DNA of 54,429 nt from JAHIGH01 sp964564035 (GTDB taxonomy: Bacteria > Patescibacteriota > Microgenomatia > Levybacterales > UBA12049): the NCBI GenBank assembly GCA_964564035.1, contig CAZLZN010000007.1, positions 1 to 54,429 of the forward strand, written 5' to 3'. Every line of letters starts with the position of its first letter. Position 1 is the stretch's first letter. Shown piece by piece: positions 25,841 to 34,182 of the stretch. A program made the position numbers and the translations under genes. The notes beneath the pieces are model-generated. The model saw nothing but the letters and a program-made list of their open reading frames with translations, was not told the origin of the DNA and did no database searches.

Positions 25841-25877
25841 CTAGATTTCTCACCGCCGGTCGGCGGATCGAAATGAC
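25841..25877 (-). repeat. Right arm of 37-base inverted repeat around GIY-YIG gene
   Basis: Read on the minus strand: GTCATTTCGA, core CCGCCGACCGGCGG, GAGAAATCTAG; 37 bases like the left arm at 25471-25507. The outer 10 and 11 bases are identical; the cores differ in sequence but both are palindromic. Confidence 0.85.
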
Positions 25878-25981
25878 TAATGAAAATAAATTACAACTCC
25901 GGGGATTAAAATGCAAAAATATTAAATGGCAATTTAAATAAAAAAAATTAAATGAAGAAATGTTAAATGCGAAATTAGGCG

Positions 25982-27361
25982 TTATTCTTTAGCTTTCCCC
26001 AACACTACTGCGGCATCTTTACCATGAAATCCGTAAGCCAGTACCAATGCGGTATTGAAATCACCTCTCAAGGCTTTACCTCGGATTAAATTAAGATCCT
26101 TAAACGGCTCGTCGACATTGTCCAGATTAATTATCGGCGGCATCCATCCTTCTTGAATAGCACGCACCGCCGAAATCGCGTTAATCGCTCCGGATCCGCC
26201 CGCCAGATGCCCGTGCATAGATTTGATTGCGGTAATCGGAATCTGTCTCAATAACTCGTCTCCGAATACCATCCTGAGTGTCGTTATTTCTGCCAGATCT
26301 CCTGCTTTGGTCGCGGTAGCATGCGCAAAAATTGAATCGATCGGGAAGCTCATACCTTTTTTGTCTTTCAAAGCAATTGCTTTTAGAACCAGCTTGGCCA
26401 CTCTTTCGGTATTCAAATTTGTAGGATTATATCCGTCGCTTCCTTTTTCGGCAGAGAGTATCGTCGCGTATATCTTGGCTCCTCTGCGCTTCGCGCTCTC
26501 CAATGACTCCAAGACCAGAACTCCTCCGCCTGTAGACAAAACAAATCCGTCACGGTCGCGGTCAAACGGCCTGCTGGCCCGCTCGGCGTTCTCTTCATTA
26601 CCCGACAGAGGACCTCTCATCGCCGCGAAAACTCCGATCGCCAGCTCCGGCCTCTCAGTTGTAATATCCTCTACTCCTCCCGCGAACACGATATCATTTT
26701 TACCACTTTTTATCAGATGATAAGCATCAGCCAAACTCGAAAGTCCGGTTGCGCAAGCCTCAGCTGAATTATTCCCCCAACCCTGAAGACCGATTGTCGC
26801 CTCTATGTCACCGCCCGGCTCTTCCGGAAAAAGCTGTAATCCAACAAATGGCGAAAGCAATGCCGATCCTTCTCTCGGATCACGCTCTTCGAACTTGCCT
26901 GTTTCCTCGTTTTTCTTGAAATGAATTTTTTCATATACATCGACCATTTTTGATGAAGCACCGATTCCGCTCGAGACAGTACACGCTGCCCTGAGCGGAT
27001 TAACTGTTTTTATCAGTTTCCCGCTCTCATCCAGTAGTCCCGCCATTGCCCCTGCTTCTTTTGCAAGTGCTACCGCAAGCGCGCCGACCCTCGGCATTCC
27101 TCTCAACTCTTTTTCACTGAAATACTTTGTCGGATCAAAATCTATTTGCCCCGCGAGATTACTCCTGAAATTCTTTACATCGACTTTTCTAGTCCCTGAT
27201 TTCCCTATTTTTTCTCTCTCTGCGGTTTGTGTAGTATTCCCAAGCGGAGTATATTCCGCAAATCCCGTTATGACAACTGCGTCATTAGTTTTATCCTCGA
27301 TATCAACATTCAGTGCTTTGTATTTGTCAGACAGATCAACAGCCTTACCGTCCCATTTCAT
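25982..27361 (-). CDS. fabF: Beta-ketoacyl-ACP synthase (FabF-like)
   Basis: 459 residues, thiolase fold. The catalytic Cys is in NSAEACATGLSSLADAY (about 203); the two His are in IFAHATATKAGD and in IKSMHGHLAGGSGAIN, giving the Cys-His-His set of KAS I/II. There is an N-terminal extension of about 28 residues before VVITGFAEYTPLGN. It elongates acyl-ACP with malonyl-ACP. It lies 45 nt downstream of fabD in the same direction, the last gene of the minus-strand fatty acid set. Longer than usual FabF (about 410), with an insertion around GKFEERDPREGSALLSPFVGLQ. Confidence 0.92.
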   Translation of the reverse strand: MKWDGKAVDLSDKYKALNVDIEDKTNDAVVITGFAEYTPLGNTTQTAEREKIGKSGTRKVDVKNFRSNLAGQIDFDPTKYFSEKELRGMPRVGALAVALAKEAGAMAGLLDESGKLIKTVNPLRAACTVSSGIGASSKMVDVYEKIHFKKNEETGKFEERDPREGSALLSPFVGLQLFPEEPGGDIEATIGLQGWGNNSAEACATGLSSLADAYHLIKSGKNDIVFAGGVEDITTERPELAIGVFAAMRGPLSGNEENAERASRPFDRDRDGFVLSTGGGVLVLESLESAKRRGAKIYATILSAEKGSDGYNPTNLNTERVAKLVLKAIALKDKKGMSFPIDSIFAHATATKAGDLAEITTLRMVFGDELLRQIPITAIKSMHGHLAGGSGAINAISAVRAIQEGWMPPIINLDNVDEPFKDLNLIRGKALRGDFNTALVLAYGFHGKDAAVVLGKAKE

Positions 27362-27406
27362 ATTTCGTAGATTATTGCATACATAACTTTTCGTGTCAAT
27401 TTAATT

Positions 27407-28345
27407 TCAAGCTATTCTATCTCTTACGTGCGATATTTTTTCTCTCTCAACACCGTTCATTCTCGCGAGGATTGAAAGTGAACTTCCCGGACCTGACTCA
27501 ATAAAAGAACCTGTTCCCTGATTTTTCAAAAAATCCATCATTCGTATCCAGTTTACAGGATTTATCATACTGTCGGCGATATCTCTTCTGATCTCCTCCT
27601 TATCCATTGTAGCTTTTCCTGTCATATTGCAGACAACAGGAATAATAGCATTTTGAAAATTTGATTGCTTCAATATTGCATAAAATTTTTCATAAGCTGA
27701 TTTCATGAATTCGGTGTGAAACGCTCCTGAATTCGGAAGCACTATTGTCTTCGCTGCACCCGCTTTAACAGCCTCATCCTGGATTAGCTGAAAATTATCC
27801 CGCCTACAGCCGAGAACATATGCTGTCGGAGCGTTGCTAAGCGCAAGAATACTGCCCGTTTTCCGCTCCAACTCTATTATTTTATCGGCACTAAGCCCGA
27901 TCACGGCAATCATTCCGGAAGGATTCTCCACGCTCGCGTCCTGCATATATAAACCCCTATAAACTACTAGATCAATTCCCGACTCAAAAGAAATCACACC
28001 GCCTGCTGTGAGAGCCGAAAAGGCCCCCAGACTATGCCCCGTTACAAAATCCGGCATTATATTTGCGAGCTCGAAGGTAATTATGCTTAGCGTATAAATA
28101 AGAGGTTGTATAAAAACAGTTTTCAGAAAACTCTCGGACTTCTCATCACCCAAAATATTTTCAACATCAAACTTTTCTGCCGGATAGATCTTATCGAGTG
28201 ATGCTTGAAGCTTCGTTATATACTCGGCGGTCAACAGAGAATTTTTATCTTTCAGGAATTGATAATAAGTACAGATTTCAGAAGCAATTACTCCCTGCCC
28301 CGGAAACAAAACAGCGGTTTTATTTAATACATTCACCAAACTCAT
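27407..28345 (-). CDS. fabD: Malonyl-CoA:ACP transacylase (FabD)
   Basis: 312 residues. The N-terminal AVLFPGQGVIASE is the oxyanion-hole motif; the nucleophile Ser is in VTGHSLGAFSALTAGG (about 105); the Arg is in VVYRGLYMQ; the catalytic His is in NSGAFHTEFMKSAYEKF; and the end has GSFIESGPGSSLSIL. It loads malonate onto acyl carrier protein for the KS enzymes. The gene is followed by fabF. No acyl carrier protein gene is nearby, unlike the usual fabD-fabG-acpP-fabF order. Confidence 0.95.
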   Translation of the reverse strand: MSLVNVLNKTAVLFPGQGVIASEICTYYQFLKDKNSLLTAEYITKLQASLDKIYPAEKFDVENILGDEKSESFLKTVFIQPLIYTLSIITFELANIMPDFVTGHSLGAFSALTAGGVISFESGIDLVVYRGLYMQDASVENPSGMIAVIGLSADKIIELERKTGSILALSNAPTAYVLGCRRDNFQLIQDEAVKAGAAKTIVLPNSGAFHTEFMKSAYEKFYAILKQSNFQNAIIPVVCNMTGKATMDKEEIRRDIADSMINPVNWIRMMDFLKNQGTGSFIESGPGSSLSILARMNGVEREKISHVRDRIA

Positions 28346-28401
28346 CTCAGAGAATAATTATATCAAATAAAATACTTATTAAGCTATATCAACACGATTT
28401 T

Positions 28402-28435
28402 TTCATTGTGACCCTGCTTAGCGGAGGAATCTCTA
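28402..28435. repeat. Palindromic repeat family A, degenerate copy
   Basis: TTCATTGTGACCCTGCTTAGCGGAGGAATCTC resembles CATTGCGACCCCGTTCAGCGGGGGAAGCAATCTC at 29830 with several changes. It lies between fabD and the next gene. Confidence 0.5.
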
Positions 28436-28491
28436 TTAAATACACTGATTATGTAATCGGAAATTTCTAATAAACTATGGCTTAAGAGGTC

Positions 28492-28935
28492 TTAGAAGTC
28501 ACGTTTAGAATTTTCGTAGTAATAACGTAGACCTTTTGGTAATAAAGCTGCGGCTCCAGTTATTATTACTCCATAATCTAAAAGCCTTCGAACTCCGGAT
28601 GGAATTGTCCTAATTTCTGCTAATTTTTCGTCCCTCTTTTTGGCATCCTGCACTATACCTGCTGAATACCTAGTTTGATTCTTATCAGGCTGTCTATTTT
28701 CTTTTTGCGCAGCTTTGTTTTCTGCTTCAATTTTCTCTCTAGCCTGCTTTATGGCGCGGTCATTCAAGTTCGGAAATTGCTTAGCAACCTCTCTTTCTTT
28801 TCTCTCCAAAGGGCCTGTTACAATGAGCATATCACCCAATCCGACAACAATCCCGGCAGCACCTGCGCCCGCTAAAAAATTACGCCTGGACATCGCTTTT
28901 ACTTCAGTTTTCGGTGTAAATTTTCCGTTTTCCAT
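28492..28935 (-). CDS. Hypothetical protein with Tat-like signal anchor
   Basis: 147 residues, unrecognised. Residues 15-35 read MSRRNFLAGAGAAGIVVG, a twin-arginine motif (SRRNFL) followed by a mildly hydrophobic stretch as in Tat signal peptides. A charged helical middle (about 45-110) and a second hydrophobic patch (VIITGAAALLPKGLRYYY) follow. It has a good promoter (TTGACA-17-TAGAAT). It lies between fabD and murI. It could be a small membrane protein with two anchors, not an exported Tat substrate. Confidence 0.6.
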   Translation of the reverse strand: MENGKFTPKTEVKAMSRRNFLAGAGAAGIVVGLGDMLIVTGPLERKEREVAKQFPNLNDRAIKQAREKIEAENKAAQKENRQPDKNQTRYSAGIVQDAKKRDEKLAEIRTIPSGVRRLLDYGVIITGAAALLPKGLRYYYENSKRDF

Positions 28936-28948
28936 AATTTATAAACAA

Positions 28949-28977
28949 ATTCTAACACATCAAAATCTATATGTCAA
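28949..28977 (-). promoter_or_regulatory. Promoter of the Tat-like small protein gene
   Basis: Minus strand TTGACA (28977-28972), a 17-nt spacer, TAGAAT (28954-28949). The ATG is 13 nt beyond, leaving a leader of about 6 nt. Confidence 0.6.
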
Positions 28978-29002
28978 CCTATAAGATTTATTATAATGTT
29001 TA

Positions 29003-29803
29003 TCAAAATTTATCCGCGAAAATAATATCACCGGATATATCCCCGCCCCACAAATTATTTATCACTTTAATTGGCAATGAATTTCCTCCTGTAAAATGAA
29101 GCTCATACTTAGCTGTGTTTTTTGTATTAAGTGCCATGTTTACCTCAAGTACCCGCTTCACTTGCCTCGCGATCGCCGCTCCCGAATCCAAAACCTCGAC
29201 ATCCTTTCCAAGAATTTTCGCGATTTGCTCTCTTATATAAGGAAAATGCGTACATCCGAGAGCAAGCATATCTATTCTGTTTTCCTTAAAAATTTTTAAT
29301 ACCCTGTCCAAAATCACTTCCAACTCCTTACCGTCAATTTTACCTGCTTCTATATATGGCACAAGCTCGTCTGAACCCGCATTCACTACAGAGCAATCCC
29401 CGGCGAATTTCGTGATCAAATTTTCCTGATAAGCGCTTGTTGCTGTTGCTGTCGTGCTCAAAATTCCGATTCTTTGACTGCGCGTTCGCTCAACAGCAGT
29501 TTTAATTACAGGCACAGTGCCAATTATTGGAATTTCGGGATATTCATTTCGCAGATCACCAAGACAATTGACCGTAATAGTGTTACAGGCGGCGACAACC
29601 GCTTTGACATTTTTCTTCAGCAAAAACTCCACCATTTTCCGCGACAAATCCAGAATTTCATTTTTGGAGCGCGCGCCGTATGGAGCATTTTTCCGGTCCC
29701 CCGCGTACATAATATCTTCATGAGGAAGAAGTCTCACAACCTCCCGGGCGACCGTCAACCCCCCAATCCCCGAATCAAGTATGCCTATCGCTCTAATCTT
29801 CAT
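29003..29803 (-). CDS. murI: Glutamate racemase
   Basis: 266 residues. GILDSGIGGLTVAREV carries the first catalytic Asp, DRKNAPYGARS the substrate loop, VAACNTITVN the first catalytic Cys, and LALGCTHFPYI the second Cys and His. It makes D-glutamate for peptidoglycan, consistent with a walled cell. A -10-like TATAAT lies just before the start. It is in line with the minus-strand fatty acid genes, but its own role is cell-wall synthesis. Confidence 0.95.
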   Translation of the reverse strand: MKIRAIGILDSGIGGLTVAREVVRLLPHEDIMYAGDRKNAPYGARSKNEILDLSRKMVEFLLKKNVKAVVAACNTITVNCLGDLRNEYPEIPIIGTVPVIKTAVERTRSQRIGILSTTATATSAYQENLITKFAGDCSVVNAGSDELVPYIEAGKIDGKELEVILDRVLKIFKENRIDMLALGCTHFPYIREQIAKILGKDVEVLDSGAAIARQVKRVLEVNMALNTKNTAKYELHFTGGNSLPIKVINNLWGGDISGDIIFADKF

Positions 29804-29829
29804 AAAATTATATCCAAATTAAAAACATC

Positions 29830-29868
29830 TTGTCATTGCGACCCCGTTCAGCGGGGGAAGCAATCTCA
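29830..29868. repeat. Palindromic repeat family A, copy 2
   Basis: TTGTCATTGCGA, core CCCCG TTCAG CGGGG, then GAAGCAATCTC. A stem-loop intergenic repeat upstream of murI. Confidence 0.75.
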
Positions 29869-29919
29869 ACAAATCTAAATCAGAAACAAATTAAACAGAA
29901 TTTAATTATATCAGGAGCT

Positions 29920-30204
29920 TTAGTAGATACCGGCTGACTTCTCTCTAACAGTCTTTTTATAATGCAACCTTGCGTCTTTTTGCGCCTCGGCAATTTCTGC
30001 AATAGTCTGCCGGCGCCTCACATAAAATCCGCATCTATCTCTAAATTCTTTATCCATATCAGCTAACGCATCCTTCATTACCATTTGAGTATACTTTATT
30101 CTTTTGCGCACACTCTTTAATCTTTTCTGGTAAGAATCTTCATCTCCTATAGCTCTCTTTTGCATAAAATCAACAAATATAAACTTTGAAGCGTTATTTT
30201 CCAT
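29920..30204 (-). CDS. Hypothetical helical protein (94 residues)
   Basis: Unrecognised. Very basic and probably all-helical: QKRLKSVRKRIKYTQMVMKDALADMDKEF, then RRRQTIAEIAEAQKDARLHYKKTVREK. No Ser in a D-S-L motif, so it is not an acyl carrier protein despite its place in the fatty acid block. One Cys. It might bind nucleic acid, but nothing specific shows this. Confidence 0.5.
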   Translation of the reverse strand: MENNASKFIFVDFMQKRAIGDEDSYQKRLKSVRKRIKYTQMVMKDALADMDKEFRDRCGFYVRRRQTIAEIAEAQKDARLHYKKTVREKSAGIY

Positions 30205-30249
30205 GGCATAATTATATAATAAATAGTAAAAAAATCAAACCTATAATAA

Positions 30250-30585
30250 ATGCATACTCTTGCATTTTATTATATTTACTGCAAAAATATAAAAGTGGTA
30301 AAAATAATTCTCATACTATTTCTCGCACTCTGGCTTCTGGGCTATATCCAGGTGCCTCTGCTTAACACCACGCTTTTTTCTATAGCCAACAACCCTTTCT
30401 CGCTGCAAAGCATACTTATATTAGCTCTCATCATCTGGGCCATAAGCCTGCTTCCGGGAATATTTCGAACTATCCTCATAATTCTGCTCATCCTCTGGCT
30501 TTTGACCAATATCGGCTTTTTCGCGGGTTTATCAAACATCTTAATTATTTTACTGATTCTTGTTATAATATTCTCTCTGTTATGA
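30250..30585 (+). CDS. Small multi-pass membrane protein
   Basis: Up to 111 residues with three or four hydrophobic helices (IILILFLALWLLGYIQV, LQSILILALIIWAISLLPG, IFRTILIILLILWLLTNIGFFAG, NILIILLILVIIFSLL). The start is uncertain: ATG 30250, or a GTG near 30292 at KVVKII, which removes a non-hydrophobic lead. Its stop overlaps the enolase start (ATGA), so enolase translation is coupled to it. Function unknown. Confidence 0.6.
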   Translation: MHTLAFYYIYCKNIKVVKIILILFLALWLLGYIQVPLLNTTLFSIANNPFSLQSILILALIIWAISLLPGIFRTILIILLILWLLTNIGFFAGLSNILIILLILVIIFSLL

Positions 30586-31898
30586 AAATTAAATCGATCC
30601 ACGCCCGTCAAATTCTCGACTCCCGCGGCAATCCGACAGTAGAGTGTGATGTTGAGCTTGAAAACGGAGTTGTAGGGCGCGCGGCGGTCCCATCAGGCGC
30701 TTCAACAGGCGACAATGAAGCAATAGAGCTTCGTGACGGTGACTCTGCAAAATATCTGGGCAGAGGAGTCCTCAAAGCAGTTGGGAACGTTAATACTATA
30801 CTATCCAAAGAATTGAACGGCTTTGATGCTGAGGAACAGGAGCATCTCGACATCAAAATGATCGGGATAGACGGCACAGACAACAAAGCCAAACTCGGCG
30901 CCAATGCCATACTATCCGTTTCTCTCGCGGCCGCCAAAGCCAGCGCCGCCGCCCAAAACCTTCAGCTCTTTGAATATATGCACAAATTACATGCATCGCT
31001 AATCCCTACCCCTAACACCTATACGCTCCCAACTCCTATGATGAACATAATCAACGGCGGCAAGCACGCCAATTTCGCGACAGATATTCAGGAATTCATG
31101 ATCCTCCCGGTTGGCGCGCCAAATATATCCGCAGCCGTCAGAATGGGAGCCGAAATCTTCCTGCATCTTGCCAAAGTCCTCAAATCCAAAGGATATGAAA
31201 CGACAGTCGGCGACGAAGGAGGTTGCGCGCCGCAGGTCAAAAACGGCAACGCGGAAGCATTCGAGCTGATTATTGAAGCAATACAAAAAGCCGGCTACAA
31301 ACCGGGCGAACAAATACTTTTGGGTATCGACGCGGCAGCGAGCGAGTTCTACGACAGGGACACCAAAAAATATATACTCAAAAAAGAAAACAAAACTTTT
31401 TCATCAGCCGAAATGGTCGACTGGATCGTTAATCTCACCCAAAAATATCCCGTGATCACACTTGAAGATGCCCTGGATCAGAACGACTGGGATGGCTGGA
31501 AGCTCCTGACCGGCCAAATCGGAAGTAATAAACAAATAGTAGGCGACGATCTGCTCGTCACCAATATCAAATTCCTGGAAAAAGCTATATCCGAAAAAGC
31601 CGCGAACGCGATCCTCATCAAGCCCAACCAGATCGGAACGCTGACAGAAACTATAAAAGCTGTAGTCATGGCTCAGAACGCCGGCTGGAACACAGTCATG
31701 TCCCACAGATCCGGCGAGACCGAAGATACAACAATTTCTCATCTCGCAGTCGGTCTAGCAACAGGACAAATTAAAACCGGTTCTCTCTCCCGCACCGACC
31801 GCGTTTGCAAATACAATGAACTCATCAGGATAGAGGAAAAACTGGGAAATCAAGCAGTATACTCGGCATCAGCGCCATTTAAAGGTATTATTAAATGA
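30582..31898 (+). CDS. eno: Enolase
   Basis: 438 residues with all catalytic features: the loop SGASTGDNEAIELRD, NGGKHANFATDIQEF, VGDEGGCAPQ (catalytic Glu), GIDAAASEFY, LEDALDQNDWDGW and VGDDLLVTN (metal ligands), ILIKPNQIGTLTET (catalytic Lys), SHRSGETEDT and GQIKTGSLSR. It converts 2-phosphoglycerate to phosphoenolpyruvate. Translationally coupled to the membrane protein upstream (ATGA overlap). The 3' end is directly followed by a dispersed repeat whose ATG overlaps the enolase stop. Compare the inactive-looking paralogue at 8849. Confidence 0.98.
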   Translation: MKIKSIHARQILDSRGNPTVECDVELENGVVGRAAVPSGASTGDNEAIELRDGDSAKYLGRGVLKAVGNVNTILSKELNGFDAEEQEHLDIKMIGIDGTDNKAKLGANAILSVSLAAAKASAAAQNLQLFEYMHKLHASLIPTPNTYTLPTPMMNIINGGKHANFATDIQEFMILPVGAPNISAAVRMGAEIFLHLAKVLKSKGYETTVGDEGGCAPQVKNGNAEAFELIIEAIQKAGYKPGEQILLGIDAAASEFYDRDTKKYILKKENKTFSSAEMVDWIVNLTQKYPVITLEDALDQNDWDGWKLLTGQIGSNKQIVGDDLLVTNIKFLEKAISEKAANAILIKPNQIGTLTETIKAVVMAQNAGWNTVMSHRSGETEDTTISHLAVGLATGQIKTGSLSRTDRVCKYNELIRIEEKLGNQAVYSASAPFKGIIK

Positions 31899-32045
31899 AG
31901 CTCCCGCGAGAGTGCCGTTCGGGTATCATATCTTACTCTCAATCGGGAGCGACCTGCCTTGCCGGCAGGCAGGAATCCCTCCGAAGCGGAAATCCTCTAC
32001 ACGTTCATCCTCGATTTTGTGATCAGGGTTTTCCGCGAAGGGGCA
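31895..32045 (+). repeat. Dispersed palindromic repeat, copy 2
   Basis: Starts ATGAAGCTCCCGCGAG at the enolase stop, then CAATCGGGAGCGACCTGCC, a GCCGGC palindrome, GGAATCCCTCCGAAGC and GCGAAGGGG, the same blocks as 10886-11057. The frame from its ATG is open to 32137, giving a peptide start like the one fused to CysE (MKLPR...QSGATCLA). Confidence 0.75.
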
Positions 32046-32051
32046 TAGGAC

Positions 32052-32243
32052 CTATTTTATTACTTCAGTCTGAGTATTATTCCCGAGATTGGATATACTC
32101 TCCATTGCCCTGCTTCTCAAGTCAAACACATCGGTAATCAGACTGAGGATTATTGTAGTAACTATTGCCAAAAACAGAAGCACATAAAACCTCCTCTGCC
32201 TATACGCCGGAATATCTTTGACTGATCTACGCGATGCGCCCAT
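32052..32243 (-). CDS. Small single-pass membrane protein (63 residues)
   Basis: MGASRRSVKDIPAYRQRR then a hydrophobic helix (FYVLLFLAIVTTIILSLI) and a polar C-terminus ending TQTEVIK. The positive-inside rule suggests an inside N-terminus. It ends next to the dispersed repeat and lies downstream of another small gene in the same direction. Unrecognised; moderate support. Confidence 0.45.
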   Translation of the reverse strand: MGASRRSVKDIPAYRQRRFYVLLFLAIVTTIILSLITDVFDLRSRAMESISNLGNNTQTEVIK

Positions 32244-32276
32244 CTATTTAATAATATTATCTCCACAAACACACTG

Positions 32277-32432
32277 TCAAGAAGAATTGCTGAATTTATC
32301 TTTTCTGCCTAGCCTGCCCAATACTCGCTTTAAATGCTCATCCAATTTTTTTAAATTTTCCGAAACTTCTACTGTTGCTTTTGCAATATCCTGCGGTATC
32401 GTTTTTTGTATATCTGCTTCTTTCTGCGGCAT
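32277..32432 (-). CDS. Small helical protein (51 residues)
   Basis: Minus-strand frame MPQKEADIQKTIPQDIAKAT ... LGRKDKFSNSS, 51 codons. Charged amphipathic helix (VSENLKKLDEHLKRVLGRLGRK) with a basic end, coiled-coil-like. It lies between the SDR-hotdog gene and a small membrane protein gene on the same strand, consistent with an operon tail. No family recognised. Confidence 0.5.
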   Translation of the reverse strand: MPQKEADIQKTIPQDIAKATVEVSENLKKLDEHLKRVLGRLGRKDKFSNSS

Positions 32433-32474
32433 AAACAAATTTTATCACAGTCCTGAATCAGCAAACGAACCAAA

Positions 32475-34127
32475 TTATGAGGCCTTTATCTTCTTGAGCA
32501 CTTCTTCTTTGGGGAGGATTACACCTGACAATCCCTTAACCGACGCGATCTCTTCTTCGCCATTGGGGGTCATTTTCTTATAAAAAGCATCAGCCGAAAA
32601 AATATTCATATTATTCGCCTTGATTATTCTCGCCTTCTCAAGATATATCAAAACATTGTCTCCTGCCGCGATATCCCCGTTTATAATCGCCTCCCCTGTA
32701 CTATGAAATAGAGGCAAAACTTCGTTCATATCCTCTCCTGCGTCTTTCATGCTTTGCATAACATAAATCCCGACCGCCTGCGCCCCTGCCTCAACAAGCT
32801 GATCCAGATATAACACGCTTTTTCCTGAATCATCAATCTTCTCTACAGTCATCCCGCTTATCTCGGCAGTTACGGTACCGCCTACATCCTGAACCGCATC
32901 GCCCATGACAAACTTTTCCTGTTTGTCTGTAAGATTTATTTTTGTAACAAGTTTGTCTCCCGGCACGACAGTTCCCTTGAACTTGACTCTCGCATAACTC
33001 TTGAGTCTTATTTTTGACTCATCAGTATTTAAATCCGCCTGTAAAAACCTGCTCAAAGACGTAAATGCGGTGCGTATCGATTTATGTCCCGGAAAAAGTG
33101 ACGCAATATCATCTCTGAAATGCCCCGGCATGTGTTCTTTAACAATCTCAAGCGAAGCTGTGAGTTCTTTTTCGGATTTATTTATAACCTCACCTGCAAA
33201 CGAAGGCTCTGTGTCTTTCTTCCAAAGCGCGGGATTTACTATCAGCCTGCCTATACCGCTCGCGTCCGTAGTTTTCTTAAATGTATGCACATAAATCGCC
33301 TCATCTCCGTATATAGATGACAACACAGTCATCCCGTCCGAGATATTATTAAATAATTCCAAATGACCGTTGGGAATTTTTTGATCTTCTATCAATTGAT
33401 GTACTCGCTCTGCAACCTGCGCTATAGTTACAAAATCTTGTGTCCCGAGCTTTTTGGACAATTCACGGCTTTTGCTCCGCGCCTCTTTATTCTGAAGCTC
33501 AAAGAGCTTCATATTGAATGTGTCTGTAACCTCCGGCGGGCAGACAGTAATACCTTTTACACCCGCGACCGCCATTTTTGGGAGTCTCTTCCTGAACGCG
33601 TCTTCTCCTGCGCGCTTAGCAGGCCCCACTTTGTCGCGATAATAATCCAGAAAATCGAAAACTCCGTCTATAACTCTCTGGAAATGCCCCGGCTCGCTCT
33701 GCAAAAATATTATTTGACCTTCGGTTACAGCTTTACCTGTCTTTATCTTTTCAGCTCTCAGTTCCAAAAACTTATCAACAAGCGCCATATTCGCGTCAAC
33801 GTTGATCTCCATTGTCGCGCCCGACGCGCACAAGATCAGAATATCAATTTCATTATCAAAATTTTCGTTCCAGGACTTAAATAGTGCCTCTTTCCCCTCA
33901 GGGGTCACAAGGTCTGCCTGAAGTAGGATTGGCTCTTTGCCGCCGGCCGTCTTGACTTCATCCGCGATCTTCTGTGCCCGCTCCGGTTTGGATCTGAAAA
34001 CTGACAAAACTTTCGCGCCGGTTTTGGCAAGATCCGACACAATTCCTCCCCCGATATCGCGGCTTCCGCCCGTGACTACAATATTTGATAATGCAAGAGG
34101 TTTAATTTGAAGCTTTTCCGCTGACAT
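32475..34127 (-). CDS. Fused SDR ketoreductase and double-hotdog dehydratase
   Basis: 550 residues. Residues 10-260 are a short-chain dehydrogenase: IVVTGGSRDIGGGIVSDL (NADP-binding), LILCASGAT, then a Ser in IIFLQSE. The expected Tyr before the conserved Lys is unclear: the usual Y..xK(A)AxE block reads VGPAKRAGED, though a YYRDK lies just before. From about 335 two hotdog folds follow: EHMPGHFRDDIASLFPGH (FabZ-like His) with FKGTVVPGDKLVTKI, then LDQLVEAGAQAVGIYVMQ with GDIAAGDNVLIYLEKARII. It would perform the FabG and FabZ/FabA steps in one chain. Domain order recalls type I synthases. Promoter just upstream; KS and carboxylase genes on the same strand. Confidence 0.85.
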   Translation of the reverse strand: MSAEKLQIKPLALSNIVVTGGSRDIGGGIVSDLAKTGAKVLSVFRSKPERAQKIADEVKTAGGKEPILLQADLVTPEGKEALFKSWNENFDNEIDILILCASGATMEINVDANMALVDKFLELRAEKIKTGKAVTEGQIIFLQSEPGHFQRVIDGVFDFLDYYRDKVGPAKRAGEDAFRKRLPKMAVAGVKGITVCPPEVTDTFNMKLFELQNKEARSKSRELSKKLGTQDFVTIAQVAERVHQLIEDQKIPNGHLELFNNISDGMTVLSSIYGDEAIYVHTFKKTTDASGIGRLIVNPALWKKDTEPSFAGEVINKSEKELTASLEIVKEHMPGHFRDDIASLFPGHKSIRTAFTSLSRFLQADLNTDESKIRLKSYARVKFKGTVVPGDKLVTKINLTDKQEKFVMGDAVQDVGGTVTAEISGMTVEKIDDSGKSVLYLDQLVEAGAQAVGIYVMQSMKDAGEDMNEVLPLFHSTGEAIINGDIAAGDNVLIYLEKARIIKANNMNIFSADAFYKKMTPNGEEEIASVKGLSGVILPKEEVLKKIKAS

Positions 34128-34134
34128 AAAAAAT

Positions 34135-34163
34135 ATTCTACCAAATTATGCTCCTTAAGACAA
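34135..34163 (-). promoter_or_regulatory. Promoter of the SDR-hotdog gene
   Basis: Minus strand TTGTCT (34163-34158), a 17-nt spacer, TAGAAT (34140-34135); the ATG follows 7 nt later. Predicted leaderless. Confidence 0.6.
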
Positions 34164-34182
34164 TTAAAATAATTATATAATT

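Noticed and set aside
26223..26720. Long plus-strand frame opposite the FabF-like gene
   Set aside because: Shadow frame; the minus strand has all ketosynthase motifs and there is no start signal on the plus strand.
28492..28935. True Tat-exported protein
   Set aside because: The twin-arginine motif is present, but the hydrophobic stretch is followed by no clear cleavage site, and no tat genes are in the window; kept only as 'Tat-like'.
29920..30204. Acyl carrier protein missing from the fatty acid block
   Set aside because: No D-S-L attachment site, and the protein is basic whereas carrier proteins are acidic.
32218..32583. Plus-strand 121-residue frame
   Set aside because: It covers the complement of the 51-residue minus-strand gene and the end of the SDR-hotdog gene; its composition is poor and no start signal is seen.
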